Positions 10,357 to 18,546 of a stretch of 64,000 bases of DNA are shown here, piece by piece. The stretch is taken from contig CANJCO010000008.1 of the NCBI GenBank assembly GCA_947473045.1, positions 1 through 64,000 of the forward strand, read 5' to 3'. The translations under genes were made by a program, and so were the position numbers. Position 1 is the stretch's first letter, and each line of letters starts with the position of its first letter. The notes below the pieces were generated by a model, which was given only the letters and a program-made list of their open reading frames with translations, did not search any database and was not told the DNA's origin. The DNA is from Myxococcales bacterium. Lineage in GTDB: Bacteria > Myxococcota_A > Polyangia > Polyangiales > Polyangiaceae.

Positions 10357-11841
10357 TCAGAATCCTTGTTGGGACATCCCTGCCGCGTTCATGTCGAGGG
10401 CCTTCTTTCGAGCCGCAGGCGCTGCCATCGGCGCCGCGCTGGGCGCGAACGCGGCGCGGCTGCTCTCGATGTTCTGAGCGGCGGCCATGAGTCGTGACCG
10501 CGTCGGCTCGTCCTTCATGGCCTTCGCTTCGGATTCGAGTCGTCGCTGTGCGACCGCGAGCTGATCGTCGGCGCGCGTCATTTGGCCTGCGTTGACGTCT
10601 TGCGCGGCGGCCACCTGGAGTCGTCCAGCCTCCATGACGGCTGCGATGCTTCGCGTGTGCGGACTTACGCTGCTCGCGATCGCTGCCTGGTCGGCGGAGA
10701 AGCTCGCTCGCACGGCGACCTCCTGCACGCGCTCGAGGCCGCTGTCGTCCGGGTCGCGGAAGTGCAGCCTTACGCTCGCGAGCGCCCGCGGAGCGCGCGT
10801 TGGGTTGCTGTCGCGAAGGCGCACCCGCACGAGAGCCTCGCGGTGCTGTCCTGCGAACAGGGCTCCGATCGGGAGTCTCAGCGCGCCCGTCCCGTCCCGC
10901 TCCGCGCGCACGCCGAGCGCTTCGATGACTTCGACGCCGGGAGCGGGGACGACCTCGACGAACGCATCGCTCGCGACGGTGGAGGTCAGCAGGTCGAGCT
11001 CCCGCCGGAGCAACGCCGCCATCTCGCGGGGCTCGGCGATATGATAGAGGCGCCCAGTCGTCTTGACAGCGAGCGCGTCGAGAGTCTTTTCGTCGTAGTC
11101 GGTTCCCACGCCAAGCGAAGTTACCTGTGCCCCGGATCGCAGTCCGCGTTCTGCGAGGGCGCCCAGCGCCTCGGGCGACGACGGGCCAACATTCGCGATG
11201 CCGTCGGAGATCATCACGACGCGGCGGACGGCGTGCGTCGTCGGCGCTTGCGCGACGTGGGTCTCGGCGAGCGCCAGCCCGTCGAACATGTTCGTCGACC
11301 CAGAGGGGCTGAGCGTCGCGATCCGAGCCAGCACGCGCGGCCGCGTCTCCGCGGAGAGGCGCGTCGGCGGCGCGAGCGATCGGGCCTCGTCGCTGAACGT
11401 GTCGATCGAGACGATGTCTCCGTCCGCCAGGTTCTCGACGAGGGCCTTGGCGGCCGCGCGAGCGCTTTCGAGCTTTGCGCCGGCCATCGAGCCCGACGTG
11501 TCGATCACGAGCGCGAGATCGATCGGCACCCGCCTGATGGGGCGAGCCCGCGGAGCGTCGATCCAGACGCCCACATCGGCCTCGCTTAGGCCCGCCTGCA
11601 GCACATCACCGTCAGCCGAAGCTCCAATCCAGCGTGCAGCCTGCGCGTCGGATCGGGGGGCCCGTCGTTCGATTGGGACGTCGAGCGGAGCGTCTACCGC
11701 GAGCGCCGCGTCGGGGGCTGCAGCGGGGACCGCGGCGGCGAACGGAGGGGCGCTCGCGCCCGACGACCGGGCAGGCACGGCCGATGCGGCGCAGGCGGCG
11801 GAGAGGGCGAGTAGCGGAGCGATCGCGATGAGATTTTTCAT
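10357..11841 (-). CDS. VWA-domain lipoprotein
   Basis: The product has 494 residues. A lipobox-like LSAAC puts a lipidated cysteine at about residue 17, followed by an Ala/Pro-rich spacer. The von Willebrand factor A domain begins near residue 107 with the MIDAS motif DTSGS (114-118), continues with the conserved Thr in GSTNMFDGL and the Asp in MISDGIANVG, and binds a divalent metal for protein contacts. The C-terminal 170 residues are helical and end in an Ala/Pro-rich tail. It is probably anchored in the envelope and mediates adhesion or complex assembly. It lies 73 bases downstream of the RlmI-like gene, in the same direction, and faces the glycosidase gene tail to tail. Confidence 0.85.
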   Translation of the reverse strand: MKNLIAIAPLLALSAACAASAVPARSSGASAPPFAAAVPAAAPDAALAVDAPLDVPIERRAPRSDAQAARWIGASADGDVLQAGLSEADVGVWIDAPRARPIRRVPIDLALVIDTSGSMAGAKLESARAAAKALVENLADGDIVSIDTFSDEARSLAPPTRLSAETRPRVLARIATLSPSGSTNMFDGLALAETHVAQAPTTHAVRRVVMISDGIANVGPSSPEALGALAERGLRSGAQVTSLGVGTDYDEKTLDALAVKTTGRLYHIAEPREMAALLRRELDLLTSTVASDAFVEVVPAPGVEVIEALGVRAERDGTGALRLPIGALFAGQHREALVRVRLRDSNPTRAPRALASVRLHFRDPDDSGLERVQEVAVRASFSADQAAIASSVSPHTRSIAAVMEAGRLQVAAAQDVNAGQMTRADDQLAVAQRRLESEAKAMKDEPTRSRLMAAAQNIESSRAAFAPSAAPMAAPAARKKALDMNAAGMSQQGF

Positions 11842-11914
11842 GGTGCTGCGTGAGACGCAGCGGCCGCCGGAAAGATCTACCGATTCGAAGCCGGCGAGCT
11901 CGGCTCGCTGCGAG

Positions 11915-13081
11915 CTACCGAAGCACCGCCATCTTCAAGTACGCACCCTCCGGCCAGGCCGCGAGCGTCGGATGATCTTCAGGATGTCCGTGAAGGGCTG
12001 CCAGCCGCAGTGCGCTCGTGCCCAGCGATGCGTCGTCGAGCGTCGACATGAAGCGCGCCGCGCCGATATGGCTCGAACATGAAGACGCACAGAACGTGCC
12101 CCCCTCGGCGAGCACGCGAACACATGCATAATGCAACTTCTTGTAGGCGGCGAGGGCGCGCGGAACTGCCTTCTCCGCGGGCGCAAAGCTCGGCGGATCG
12201 CTGATCACGAGATCGTACTGCTCGCGCTTTCGCAGCGCGTTGTCGAGGAAGGCGTACGCGTCTGCAGCGATGAACGCGTGCTTGCCAGGGTCGACCCCCG
12301 ACGCGCGAAAACTAGCCTGCGCGGTGGCGTGCGCGGCCGCCGCGATGTCGACGCTCGTGACGCGGGTCGCGCCCCCCAGGGCGGCGTGCAGCGAAAAGCC
12401 GCCGGCGTACGAAAACAGATTGAGCACGCGTTTTCCCCGCGCCATCGCCCCCACGCGCGCGCGATTCTCGCGCTGGTCGAGGAACGCGCCGGTCTTCTGG
12501 CCGCGGAGCACATCGACGACGAAGCGCACCCCGTGCTCGGTCACTTCGATGTGTTCAGGCGCGTTTGGCCCTTCTACGACCGTGGTTTTGTCGCCCTCGG
12601 CGCGATCGGTTCTCCGCAGCAGCAGCGTCTTTGCCCGGTCGCGAATCAGCGGCCAGATGGCGCCGACGATGGGCTCGATGCGCGAAGCGATCGCGGCGCC
12701 GTCAAGCCGCAGCACCGCGACGTCGCCGTAGAGGTCGACGACGACACCCGGCATGCGATCGCCTTCGCCGTGAATGAGTCTGTACGCGGTGGTGCGACCG
12801 TCGGAAAACAGTGCGCTGCGAATCGCGATCGCGCTCGCGGCCCGCTTGGCGAAAAGCGACGGATCGATGGCCTCTCCGCGCGTCCACACGCGCAGGGCGA
12901 GGGGAGAGTCGGCGTCGAAGAGGGCCCGGGCGAGCGGCTTGCCGTCTTCGAGGACCGACAGCTCGTCCCCCGTCGTAGCGCCGCTCACGTCGCCGGTGAT
13001 TTGGTCGCGGTAGACCCACGGATGACCGCGGCGCACGGCGTCCGCAGCGCCGCGCGAGAGAGTGATCGATTGTACGCGCAC
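11915..13081 (-). CDS. RlmI-like class I rRNA (cytosine-C5) methyltransferase
   Basis: The product has about 388 residues with an N-terminal PUA-type domain (GHPWVYRDQI) and a Rossmann methyltransferase domain. SAM motif I is VLNLFSYAGGFSLHAA and motif IV is DLVISDPPSFAPAEKA. QKTGAFLDQRENR is characteristic of the RlmI/YccW family, which makes m5C1962 in E. coli 23S rRNA. The order and motifs match that family, so the gene probably modifies 23S rRNA, though the exact target base is inferred. I used the GTG at 13081; a GTG at 13105 would add eight residues and is not better supported, as neither has a clear ribosome-binding site. It is separated by about 290 bases from the divergent TPR gene. 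Confidence 0.85.
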   Translation of the reverse strand: MRVQSITLSRGAADAVRRGHPWVYRDQITGDVSGATTGDELSVLEDGKPLARALFDADSPLALRVWTRGEAIDPSLFAKRAASAIAIRSALFSDGRTTAYRLIHGEGDRMPGVVVDLYGDVAVLRLDGAAIASRIEPIVGAIWPLIRDRAKTLLLRRTDRAEGDKTTVVEGPNAPEHIEVTEHGVRFVVDVLRGQKTGAFLDQRENRARVGAMARGKRVLNLFSYAGGFSLHAALGGATRVTSVDIAAAAHATAQASFRASGVDPGKHAFIAADAYAFLDNALRKREQYDLVISDPPSFAPAEKAVPRALAAYKKLHYACVRVLAEGGTFCASSCSSHIGAARFMSTLDDASLGTSALRLAALHGHPEDHPTLAAWPEGAYLKMAVLR

Positions 13082-13192
13082 GCGCGCACCGTAACAGGGG
13101 CGCACGGGGCTGGGCTGCCGTTGTCACCGGCGGAAGAAATTGCCGACCAACGGCTGAGCACCCTCGCGCTTCCTCGACGTGCAGACGCCGCA

Positions 13193-13203
13193 CACGTTAC
13201 GTG
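13193..13203. promoter_or_regulatory. Perfect palindrome CACGT-T-ACGTG, candidate operator
   Basis: This 11-base inverted repeat lies about 20 bases upstream of the predicted -35 of the gene at 13372, inside the 290-base divergent intergenic region. Its position would suit an activator or repressor site. No other copy was noticed nearby, so this is only a candidate. Confidence 0.25.
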
Positions 13204-13221
13204 CGTTTGCCCGATACTTCG

Positions 13222-13250
13222 TTGACGCTGCGCGCGAATGCCGACACAAT
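13222..13250 (+). promoter_or_regulatory. Sigma-70 type promoter of the TPR membrane protein gene
   Basis: TTGACG at 13222-13227 and CACAAT at 13245-13250 are separated by 17 bases, a good match to the vegetative consensus. Transcription would start near 13257 and give a leader of about 115 bases before the ATG at 13372. The rest of the 13082-13371 gap holds nothing else that I recognise apart from the palindrome just upstream. Confidence 0.45.
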
Positions 13251-13371
13251 CCTACCCCCTCGCTGCTAGCACGCGCTTTGCTTCACGGCCGCGGGTCGAG
13301 GCCGGGCAATCGCTACCGCCCCCGACCGAGCATTCCAACGCAGCGACAATGGTCCGTGTCCCAGAGGTTCG

Positions 13372-14556
13372 ATGAGCAATCAGAAGCGTAGGTCGAAGAA
13401 GGCTGGCGACGGGTCGGGTCCGCTGAGCGAGGCACCGCCGAGCATGGGCGCCGAGGCGTTCGTGGCGGCCCTGACGGCCGGAGATGCCACGGATGCCCCG
13501 CCGAGCGTCTCGCAAGAAGCGACGGATGCGCCTCCTGCCGTCGCGTCCCCGTCGATCGCGCCCGCGCCCCGTCGTCGCCGTTCAACGATTCCGCCCGCGC
13601 CCGGCCAGGAGCCAGCGCCGCGCAAGCGCCGCTCGACCACGCCGCCGCCGCCTGCCGTCGCAGAGGTAGCGCCGACGCCGCTCTTTGCCCCCGACACGCT
13701 CGAAGCTACTGACAAAAGCGCGATCGAGGTGTCGACTGCGCCGCGTGCCGCTGCGAAAGCGCCAGCCCGCAAGCGGGCGACCAAAGACGCTCCGCCGGTG
13801 GTGCCCGTTGCCGACGTTCCCGTTGTCGACCACGAGCACGAGAGCGAATTCTTCGATGCGGCTCGCGAGGCGCGCGACTCGGTTCGTCCGAGCCACCACG
13901 ACGGCCTCGACGACGTCGACCCGAAACATCAGCACAAGATGTCGCCCGAAGCGCACGCGCGGCGCGCGGAGCTGGCGAAGTACGTCAAAATTGTCGTCGG
14001 CGTGCTTGCCGTGTTGCTCGTCGTCGCGATCGTGCGAAGCCGGTTTGGCGGCACGGAGAACAAGGTCGACATCCCGGCGCCGGTCGCCACGGCAACCGCC
14101 GTATCGCCACCGCCGGAAGTGAAGGCCCCGGAGGTCGTCAGCCCCGCTCCTGTCGCGAGCGACGGGCCGGCGCTCGTCGTCGACGCCGCTTCGACGGCTG
14201 AAATCGTCGACGCGAGCCCTGAAGCCGCCGTCGAGGCCGCCAAAGACTCCGCCGCGCCCGTCAACGTGGTGGGCGTTACGGGCGACGGAACGACAAAGCC
14301 GAAGACGGCGGGTCAAGAAAAGGCCACCTCGCGAGCTGCGCTCGAAGCGGGCAACTACGGGGCCGCGATTGCGTCGGGCGAGCGCTCTGTCGCGCTTGAT
14401 CCGGCCGATGGCGAGGCCTGGCAGCTTCTGGGCGGAGCGTACCAGGCGAAGGGCAACATGGGGCAGGCGCGGCGCTGCTACGACGCGTGCATTCATCAGG
14501 GCAAGCGTGGCCCCATCGCCGAATGCGCCGATCTGCTCAAGCAAGTCGCCCAGTAA
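13372..14556 (+). CDS. Single-span membrane protein with C-terminal TPR, function unknown
   Basis: This is a 394-residue protein. About 200 cytoplasmic residues come first, low complexity and rich in Pro, Ala, Arg and Thr, with basic clusters such as RRRRS and RKRRS. A single transmembrane segment (about 203-222, VVGVLAVLLVVAIV) follows, then an Ala/Pro/Val-rich spacer and a C-terminal TPR-like pair (about 320-390) with LEAGNYGAAIASGERSVALD and LLGGAYQAKGNMGQARRCYD. The topology puts the TPR outside the membrane. Such proteins are frequent in Myxococcota, but the role is unknown. It precedes prs by 100 bases and has its own upstream promoter. Confidence 0.75.
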   Translation: MSNQKRRSKKAGDGSGPLSEAPPSMGAEAFVAALTAGDATDAPPSVSQEATDAPPAVASPSIAPAPRRRRSTIPPAPGQEPAPRKRRSTTPPPPAVAEVAPTPLFAPDTLEATDKSAIEVSTAPRAAAKAPARKRATKDAPPVVPVADVPVVDHEHESEFFDAAREARDSVRPSHHDGLDDVDPKHQHKMSPEAHARRAELAKYVKIVVGVLAVLLVVAIVRSRFGGTENKVDIPAPVATATAVSPPPEVKAPEVVSPAPVASDGPALVVDAASTAEIVDASPEAAVEAAKDSAAPVNVVGVTGDGTTKPKTAGQEKATSRAALEAGNYGAAIASGERSVALDPADGEAWQLLGGAYQAKGNMGQARRCYDACIHQGKRGPIAECADLLKQVAQ

Positions 14557-14578
14557 CGCCTCGCGCGCGCTGGGCGCG

Positions 14579-14607
14579 TTGACACACCAGGGGCCGCCCG
14601 CTACATG
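14579..14607 (+). promoter_or_regulatory. Possible promoter of prs
   Basis: A perfect TTGACA at 14579-14584 is followed 17 bases later by TACATG at 14602-14607. The -35 is strong and the -10 weak. It lies just after the end of the TPR gene and would start transcription about 45 bases upstream of the prs start codon. Confidence 0.35.
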
Positions 14608-14656
14608 ACGCCCTCGCCGCAACGTCCGTTGCGCGTTCACTCGCCAGGAGGCGTGC

Positions 14657-15601
<945 letters not shown>

Positions 15602-15644
15602 TCTTCGCGCCCTCCCACAGTTCCAGCTTCCTGCGAGCGTGTTT

Positions 15645-15674
15645 TTGCTCGCGCAACCGTTGATTGTTTGTTAT
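15645..15674 (+). promoter_or_regulatory. Possible promoter of rplY
   Basis: TTGCTC at 15645-15650 and TGTTAT at 15669-15674 are 18 bases apart, in the 123-base gap between prs and rplY. The local sequence is unusually AT-rich for this genome. The ribosome-binding GGAG precedes the ATG at 15725. Confidence 0.35.
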
Positions 15675-15724
15675 TTGCACGCGCCCCGCGGAGCTTCGCG
15701 CCCCGCGCATTCGGAGAACCTGCC

Positions 15725-16417
15725 ATGTCCACGATGACCACTCTCGACGTCTCCCCCCGCGCCGCCGCCGGAAAGGGCGAAGCTCGCCGTCTCCGCAAGA
15801 CCGGTAAGGTCCCCGCGGTTGCCTATGGCAAAGGCCAGCCGGCCAGCACCATCGCTGTTGCGCCGAAGGACATCATCGCGATCCTCAAGAGCGAGCGTGG
15901 CCAAAACTCGGTCATTCAAATGAAGATCGGCGACAGCGATGTCACCGCGATGATCAAGGACTACAGCTACCACCCCATCAGCCGCGACCTCGAACACGTC
16001 GACTTCGCGATGGTGGCTCTCGACCAGGAAGTCGACGCGGAAGTGCCGCTCTTCGTGACGGGCAAGGCCGCGGGCGTGACCCTCGGTGGCGTTCTCCGTC
16101 AAGTCTACCGCACCCTTCCGGTGCGGTGCGTTCCCGACCGCATCCCCGTCAAGCTCGAGGTCGACGTGACTCACCTCAAGCTGGGCGAGGCCGTTTCGGC
16201 GCAGGAGCTCAAGCTCGACGCCGGCATCTCGATTCGCCTCGCGGCGGAGCAGACGATCGTCTCCGTCGTCGCCCCCGAGCGCGAGAAGGCCGATGAGACC
16301 GCTGTCGCTGCTGCTGGCGCGGCTCCCGCGGCTGCCGCCGGAGCGAAAGACGCAAAGGGCGCTGCGCCGGCCAAGGCCGCTGCTGCTCCCGCGAAAGACG
16401 CAGCCAAGAAGAAGTAG
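15725..16417 (+). CDS. rplY: Large ribosomal subunit protein bL25 (Ctc form)
   Basis: The product binds 5S rRNA in the large ribosomal subunit. It has an N-terminal L25 domain (GKGEARRLRKTGKVPAVAYG to about residue 95) and the C-terminal TL5/Ctc beta domain (VDAEVPLFVTGKAAGV onward), as in the long general-stress forms. After about residue 185 there is a low-complexity tail of Ala, Lys and Pro, ending in lysines, which is common in GC-rich bacteria. The ATG at 15725 has GGAG at a normal distance. The pth gene starts 23 bases after its stop, so the pair is probably one transcript. Confidence 0.95.
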   Translation: MSTMTTLDVSPRAAAGKGEARRLRKTGKVPAVAYGKGQPASTIAVAPKDIIAILKSERGQNSVIQMKIGDSDVTAMIKDYSYHPISRDLEHVDFAMVALDQEVDAEVPLFVTGKAAGVTLGGVLRQVYRTLPVRCVPDRIPVKLEVDVTHLKLGEAVSAQELKLDAGISIRLAAEQTIVSVVAPEREKADETAVAAAGAAPAAAAGAKDAKGAAPAKAAAAPAKDAAKKK

Positions 16418-16440
16418 TCGGCGTTCTCCGCTGACGTTCT

Positions 16441-17016
16441 ATGCTGCTCGTCGTCGGGCTGGGCAATCCCGGAAAGAAATATTCCGGAAATCGCCACAAC
16501 GTGGGCTTCATGGCTGTCGACGCCCTTCGCGACCGCGAGGGGTGGCCCGACTACAAAGAAAAGTTCTCGGGCGTCTTCACGCGCGGTATGGCGTTTGCCT
16601 CCGAGGTCGTCGCGCTCCGCCCCATGACGTTCATGAACGTATCGGGCGACTGCGTGCAGCCAGCGGTCGCGTTCTTCAAGGTCGCGCCCGCGGAGCTTGT
16701 CGTAGTGCACGACGAACTCGACATTCCCTTCGGGGAGGTTCGGCTCAAGTTCGGTGGGGGGCACGCTGGACACAACGGCCTGCGAAGCATCATCGCGCGC
16801 TTGGGCACGGCTGACTTCCTGCGCGTCCGCGTGGGAGTCGGCCGTCCGCCACCCGACTTTCAGGGAGACGTCGCAGACTACGTGCTCAGCGATTTCGACC
16901 CGTCACAGCGCGCCGAGATCCCTGGCGTGCTCAGCCGTGCGCTCGACGCGATCGCGCGCGTCGCCAAAGATGGTCCGGGCGCCGCGATGAACACCGTCAA
17001 CACGAAGAAAAAATAG
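16441..17016 (+). CDS. pth: Peptidyl-tRNA hydrolase
   Basis: This enzyme recycles peptidyl-tRNAs released early from ribosomes by cleaving the ester bond. At 191 residues it is the usual size. The N-terminal VVGLGNPGKKYSGNRHNVGF carries the catalytic His of the HNVGF motif, and LRPMTFMNVSG, VVHDELDIPFGEVRLK and GGHAGHNGLRS are all conserved. The start is the ATG at 16441, right after rplY in the same direction; the usual partner order rplY-pth-rpsF is kept. Confidence 0.97.
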   Translation: MLLVVGLGNPGKKYSGNRHNVGFMAVDALRDREGWPDYKEKFSGVFTRGMAFASEVVALRPMTFMNVSGDCVQPAVAFFKVAPAELVVVHDELDIPFGEVRLKFGGGHAGHNGLRSIIARLGTADFLRVRVGVGRPPPDFQGDVADYVLSDFDPSQRAEIPGVLSRALDAIARVAKDGPGAAMNTVNTKKK

Positions 17017-17044
17017 CGTTTCTGGCGGCCGCGCGTATGGGGGC

Positions 17045-17072
17045 TTGGCAAATTCGTCATTTGTGCTATCCA
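17045..17072 (+). promoter_or_regulatory. Possible promoter of the rpsF-rpsR-rplI operon
   Basis: TTGGCA at 17045-17050 and TATCCA at 17067-17072 are separated by 16 bases, in the gap between pth and rpsF. A transcript from here would have a leader of about 70 bases that includes the hairpin at 17109-17132. Confidence 0.35.
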
Positions 17073-17108
17073 CCCGCTCCCCTTGCTCATGCTCGGTGCA
17101 TGGGCCAC

Positions 17109-17132
17109 CCGGTCGGCAATTTCGCTGACCGG
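17109..17132 (+). promoter_or_regulatory. Leader hairpin before rpsF, candidate S6:S18 autoregulatory site
   Basis: Positions 17109-17117 pair with 17124-17132 to give a 9-bp stem (one G-U pair) with a 6-base loop, ending shortly before the ribosome-binding AAAGGAA at 17139. In many bacteria the rpsF leader is bound by the S6:S18 complex through a conserved hairpin, and the position here fits that. I cannot verify the specific bulge and loop bases of that motif without a covariance model. Confidence 0.4.
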
Positions 17133-17151
17133 CGTCCGAAAGGAATCTGAA

Positions 17152-17703
17152 ATGGCAACGCAAGCATTGCGAACGAAGGAGTACGAGACGATCTACGTTC
17201 TCCGCTCCGACGTCGATCCCGACACCGCCGACAAAGTGCAGGCCCGCGTGGCCGACGTCGTCGAGCGCAGCAACGGCAAGCTCGTCAAAGTCGAGGCCTG
17301 GGGCCGTCGCCGCCTCGCCTACATCGTCGCGAAGCAGCGCAAAGGTGTTTACGTCTACGTGCGCTACCTCGGCGCAGGCGCCCTCGTGCAGGAGCTCGAG
17401 CGCAACCTCAAACTCCAGGACTCCGTCTTGAAGTTCCAGACGGTTTTGCTGAACGACCACGTCGACGCGTCCAGCGTTGCTGTCGACCCCGAAGAAATCA
17501 AATTCCAGCGCCTCGAGCTCCCCGCCGAGGCCGAAGAGGCCGAGACCCGCGAGAAGGCACTCGGACTCGTCGACTTCGGTCTCGATTCTCCGCGCTCGCG
17601 CCACAACTACGAGAGCCCTGAGCGCGTCGAGGAAGAGTTCGACGGCGACGACGGCGAGGCCGCCGGTCGCGACAAGACCACTGTCAAAGAAGGCGAGGCT
17701 TGA
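17152..17703 (+). CDS. rpsF: Small ribosomal subunit protein bS6
   Basis: This is a protein of the 30S platform that pairs with S18. The first about 95 residues are the S6 fold: YETIYVLRSDVD, VEAWGRRRLAYIVAKQRKG and ELERNLKLQDSVLKFQTV are typical. The product has 183 residues, far longer than the usual 95-135. The extra C-terminus is acidic and rich in Glu, Asp and Arg, with no clear domain. The ATG at 17152 is preceded by AAAGGAA; an upstream in-frame codon at 17083 would run through the leader hairpin and is rejected. It begins an operon with rpsR and rplI. Confidence 0.95.
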   Translation: MATQALRTKEYETIYVLRSDVDPDTADKVQARVADVVERSNGKLVKVEAWGRRRLAYIVAKQRKGVYVYVRYLGAGALVQELERNLKLQDSVLKFQTVLLNDHVDASSVAVDPEEIKFQRLELPAEAEEAETREKALGLVDFGLDSPRSRHNYESPERVEEEFDGDDGEAAGRDKTTVKEGEA

Positions 17704-17706
17704 GCC

Positions 17707-18006
17707 ATGTCTAAGAATGTCATGATGGACGACGACAAGGATTTCGGCCGCACGCCGGACCTCAACGCCGACCTGCCCGGCCGCCGACGCACGGGCAAGA
17801 AGCGCATCTGCAAGTTCTGCTCCGACAAGAACGAGACGATCGACTACAAAGACCCGCAATCACTGAAGTATTTCATCAGTGAGCGCGGCAAGGTGGTTCC
17901 GCGTCGAATCAGCGGAAACTGCGCGCTCCACCAGCGCAAGGTGACCGTGGCCATCAAGCGCGCGCGCAACATCGCGCTCTTGCCCTTCACCGTAACCACG
18001 GCCTGA
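17707..18006 (+). CDS. rpsR: Small ribosomal subunit protein bS18
   Basis: At 99 residues this is a zinc-ribbon-like S18: CKFC near residue 38 and CALH near residue 76 give the C+ cysteine set lost in many bacteria. [30 protein letters not shown] and the final [10 protein letters not shown] are family hallmarks. About 30 extra N-terminal residues are acidic. Its ATG lies 3 bases after the rpsF stop, so translation is probably coupled, matching the known S6:S18 partnership. Confidence 0.96.
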   Translation: MSKNVMMDDDKDFGRTPDLNADLPGRRRTGKKRICKFCSDKNETIDYKDPQSLKYFISERGKVVPRRISGNCALHQRKVTVAIKRARNIALLPFTVTTA

Positions 18007-18020
18007 AAGAGGACGACGCC

Positions 18021-18476
18021 ATGCCCGCCACCATCCAGATCATCCTTCAGAGCGACGTTGCGAACGTCGGCAAGTCCGGCGATCTCGTCAAAGTTCGACC
18101 CGGCTACGCCCGCAACTTCCTGTTGCCGCGTTCGCTGGCCGTTCCCGCCACGGCCGCCCAGGTCAACCGCATTGGCCACGACAAGGTCGTTGCCCTCGCG
18201 AGGGCCGAGAAGGCCCGCAAAGAGGCGCTCGAGCTCGCCACGCGCATCAACGGGATCTCGGTCACCATCTCCCGCCCCGTCGGCGACGGCGATCGCCTCT
18301 TCGGCGCCGTCACGCTCAAGGACATCCACGCAGCCGTGGTTGCCAAGGGGTTCACCATCGATCGCAAGGCGATGCACCTCGCGGATCCCATTAAAACGCT
18401 CGGCGCCTTCGAGGTTCCCGTGAAGCTGATGGCCGACGTCACTGCGACCATCAAGGTCGAAGTCGCCAAGAAGTAA
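18021..18476 (+). CDS. rplI: Large ribosomal subunit protein bL9
   Basis: At 151 residues this is a normal L9. The N-terminal rRNA-binding domain shows VANVGKSGDLVKVRPGYARN followed by FLLPRSLA, a long connecting helix follows, and the C-terminal domain has GDGDRLFGAVTLKDI. It stabilises the L1 stalk region. It is the third gene of the rpsF-rpsR-rplI operon, with 14 bases after rpsR that contain AGAGGA as ribosome-binding site. Confidence 0.97.
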   Translation: MPATIQIILQSDVANVGKSGDLVKVRPGYARNFLLPRSLAVPATAAQVNRIGHDKVVALARAEKARKEALELATRINGISVTISRPVGDGDRLFGAVTLKDIHAAVVAKGFTIDRKAMHLADPIKTLGAFEVPVKLMADVTATIKVEVAKK

Positions 18477-18500
18477 TCGGTCCGCTCGGTTTGTGTTTGG

Positions 18501-18528
18501 CGCCCTCGCTGCAACAGCAGCGGGGGCG
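18501..18528 (+). terminator. Strong hairpin between rplI and dnaB
   Basis: Positions 18501-18511 pair with 18518-18528 in an 11-bp GC-rich stem (one G-U pair) with a 6-base loop, 25 bases after the rplI stop. Only a weak T-rich stretch (CATTTGG) follows, so it may be an inefficient terminator or an attenuator that lowers dnaB expression relative to the ribosomal genes. Confidence 0.4.
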
Positions 18529-18546
18529 TCGTCATTTGGAGGTCCT

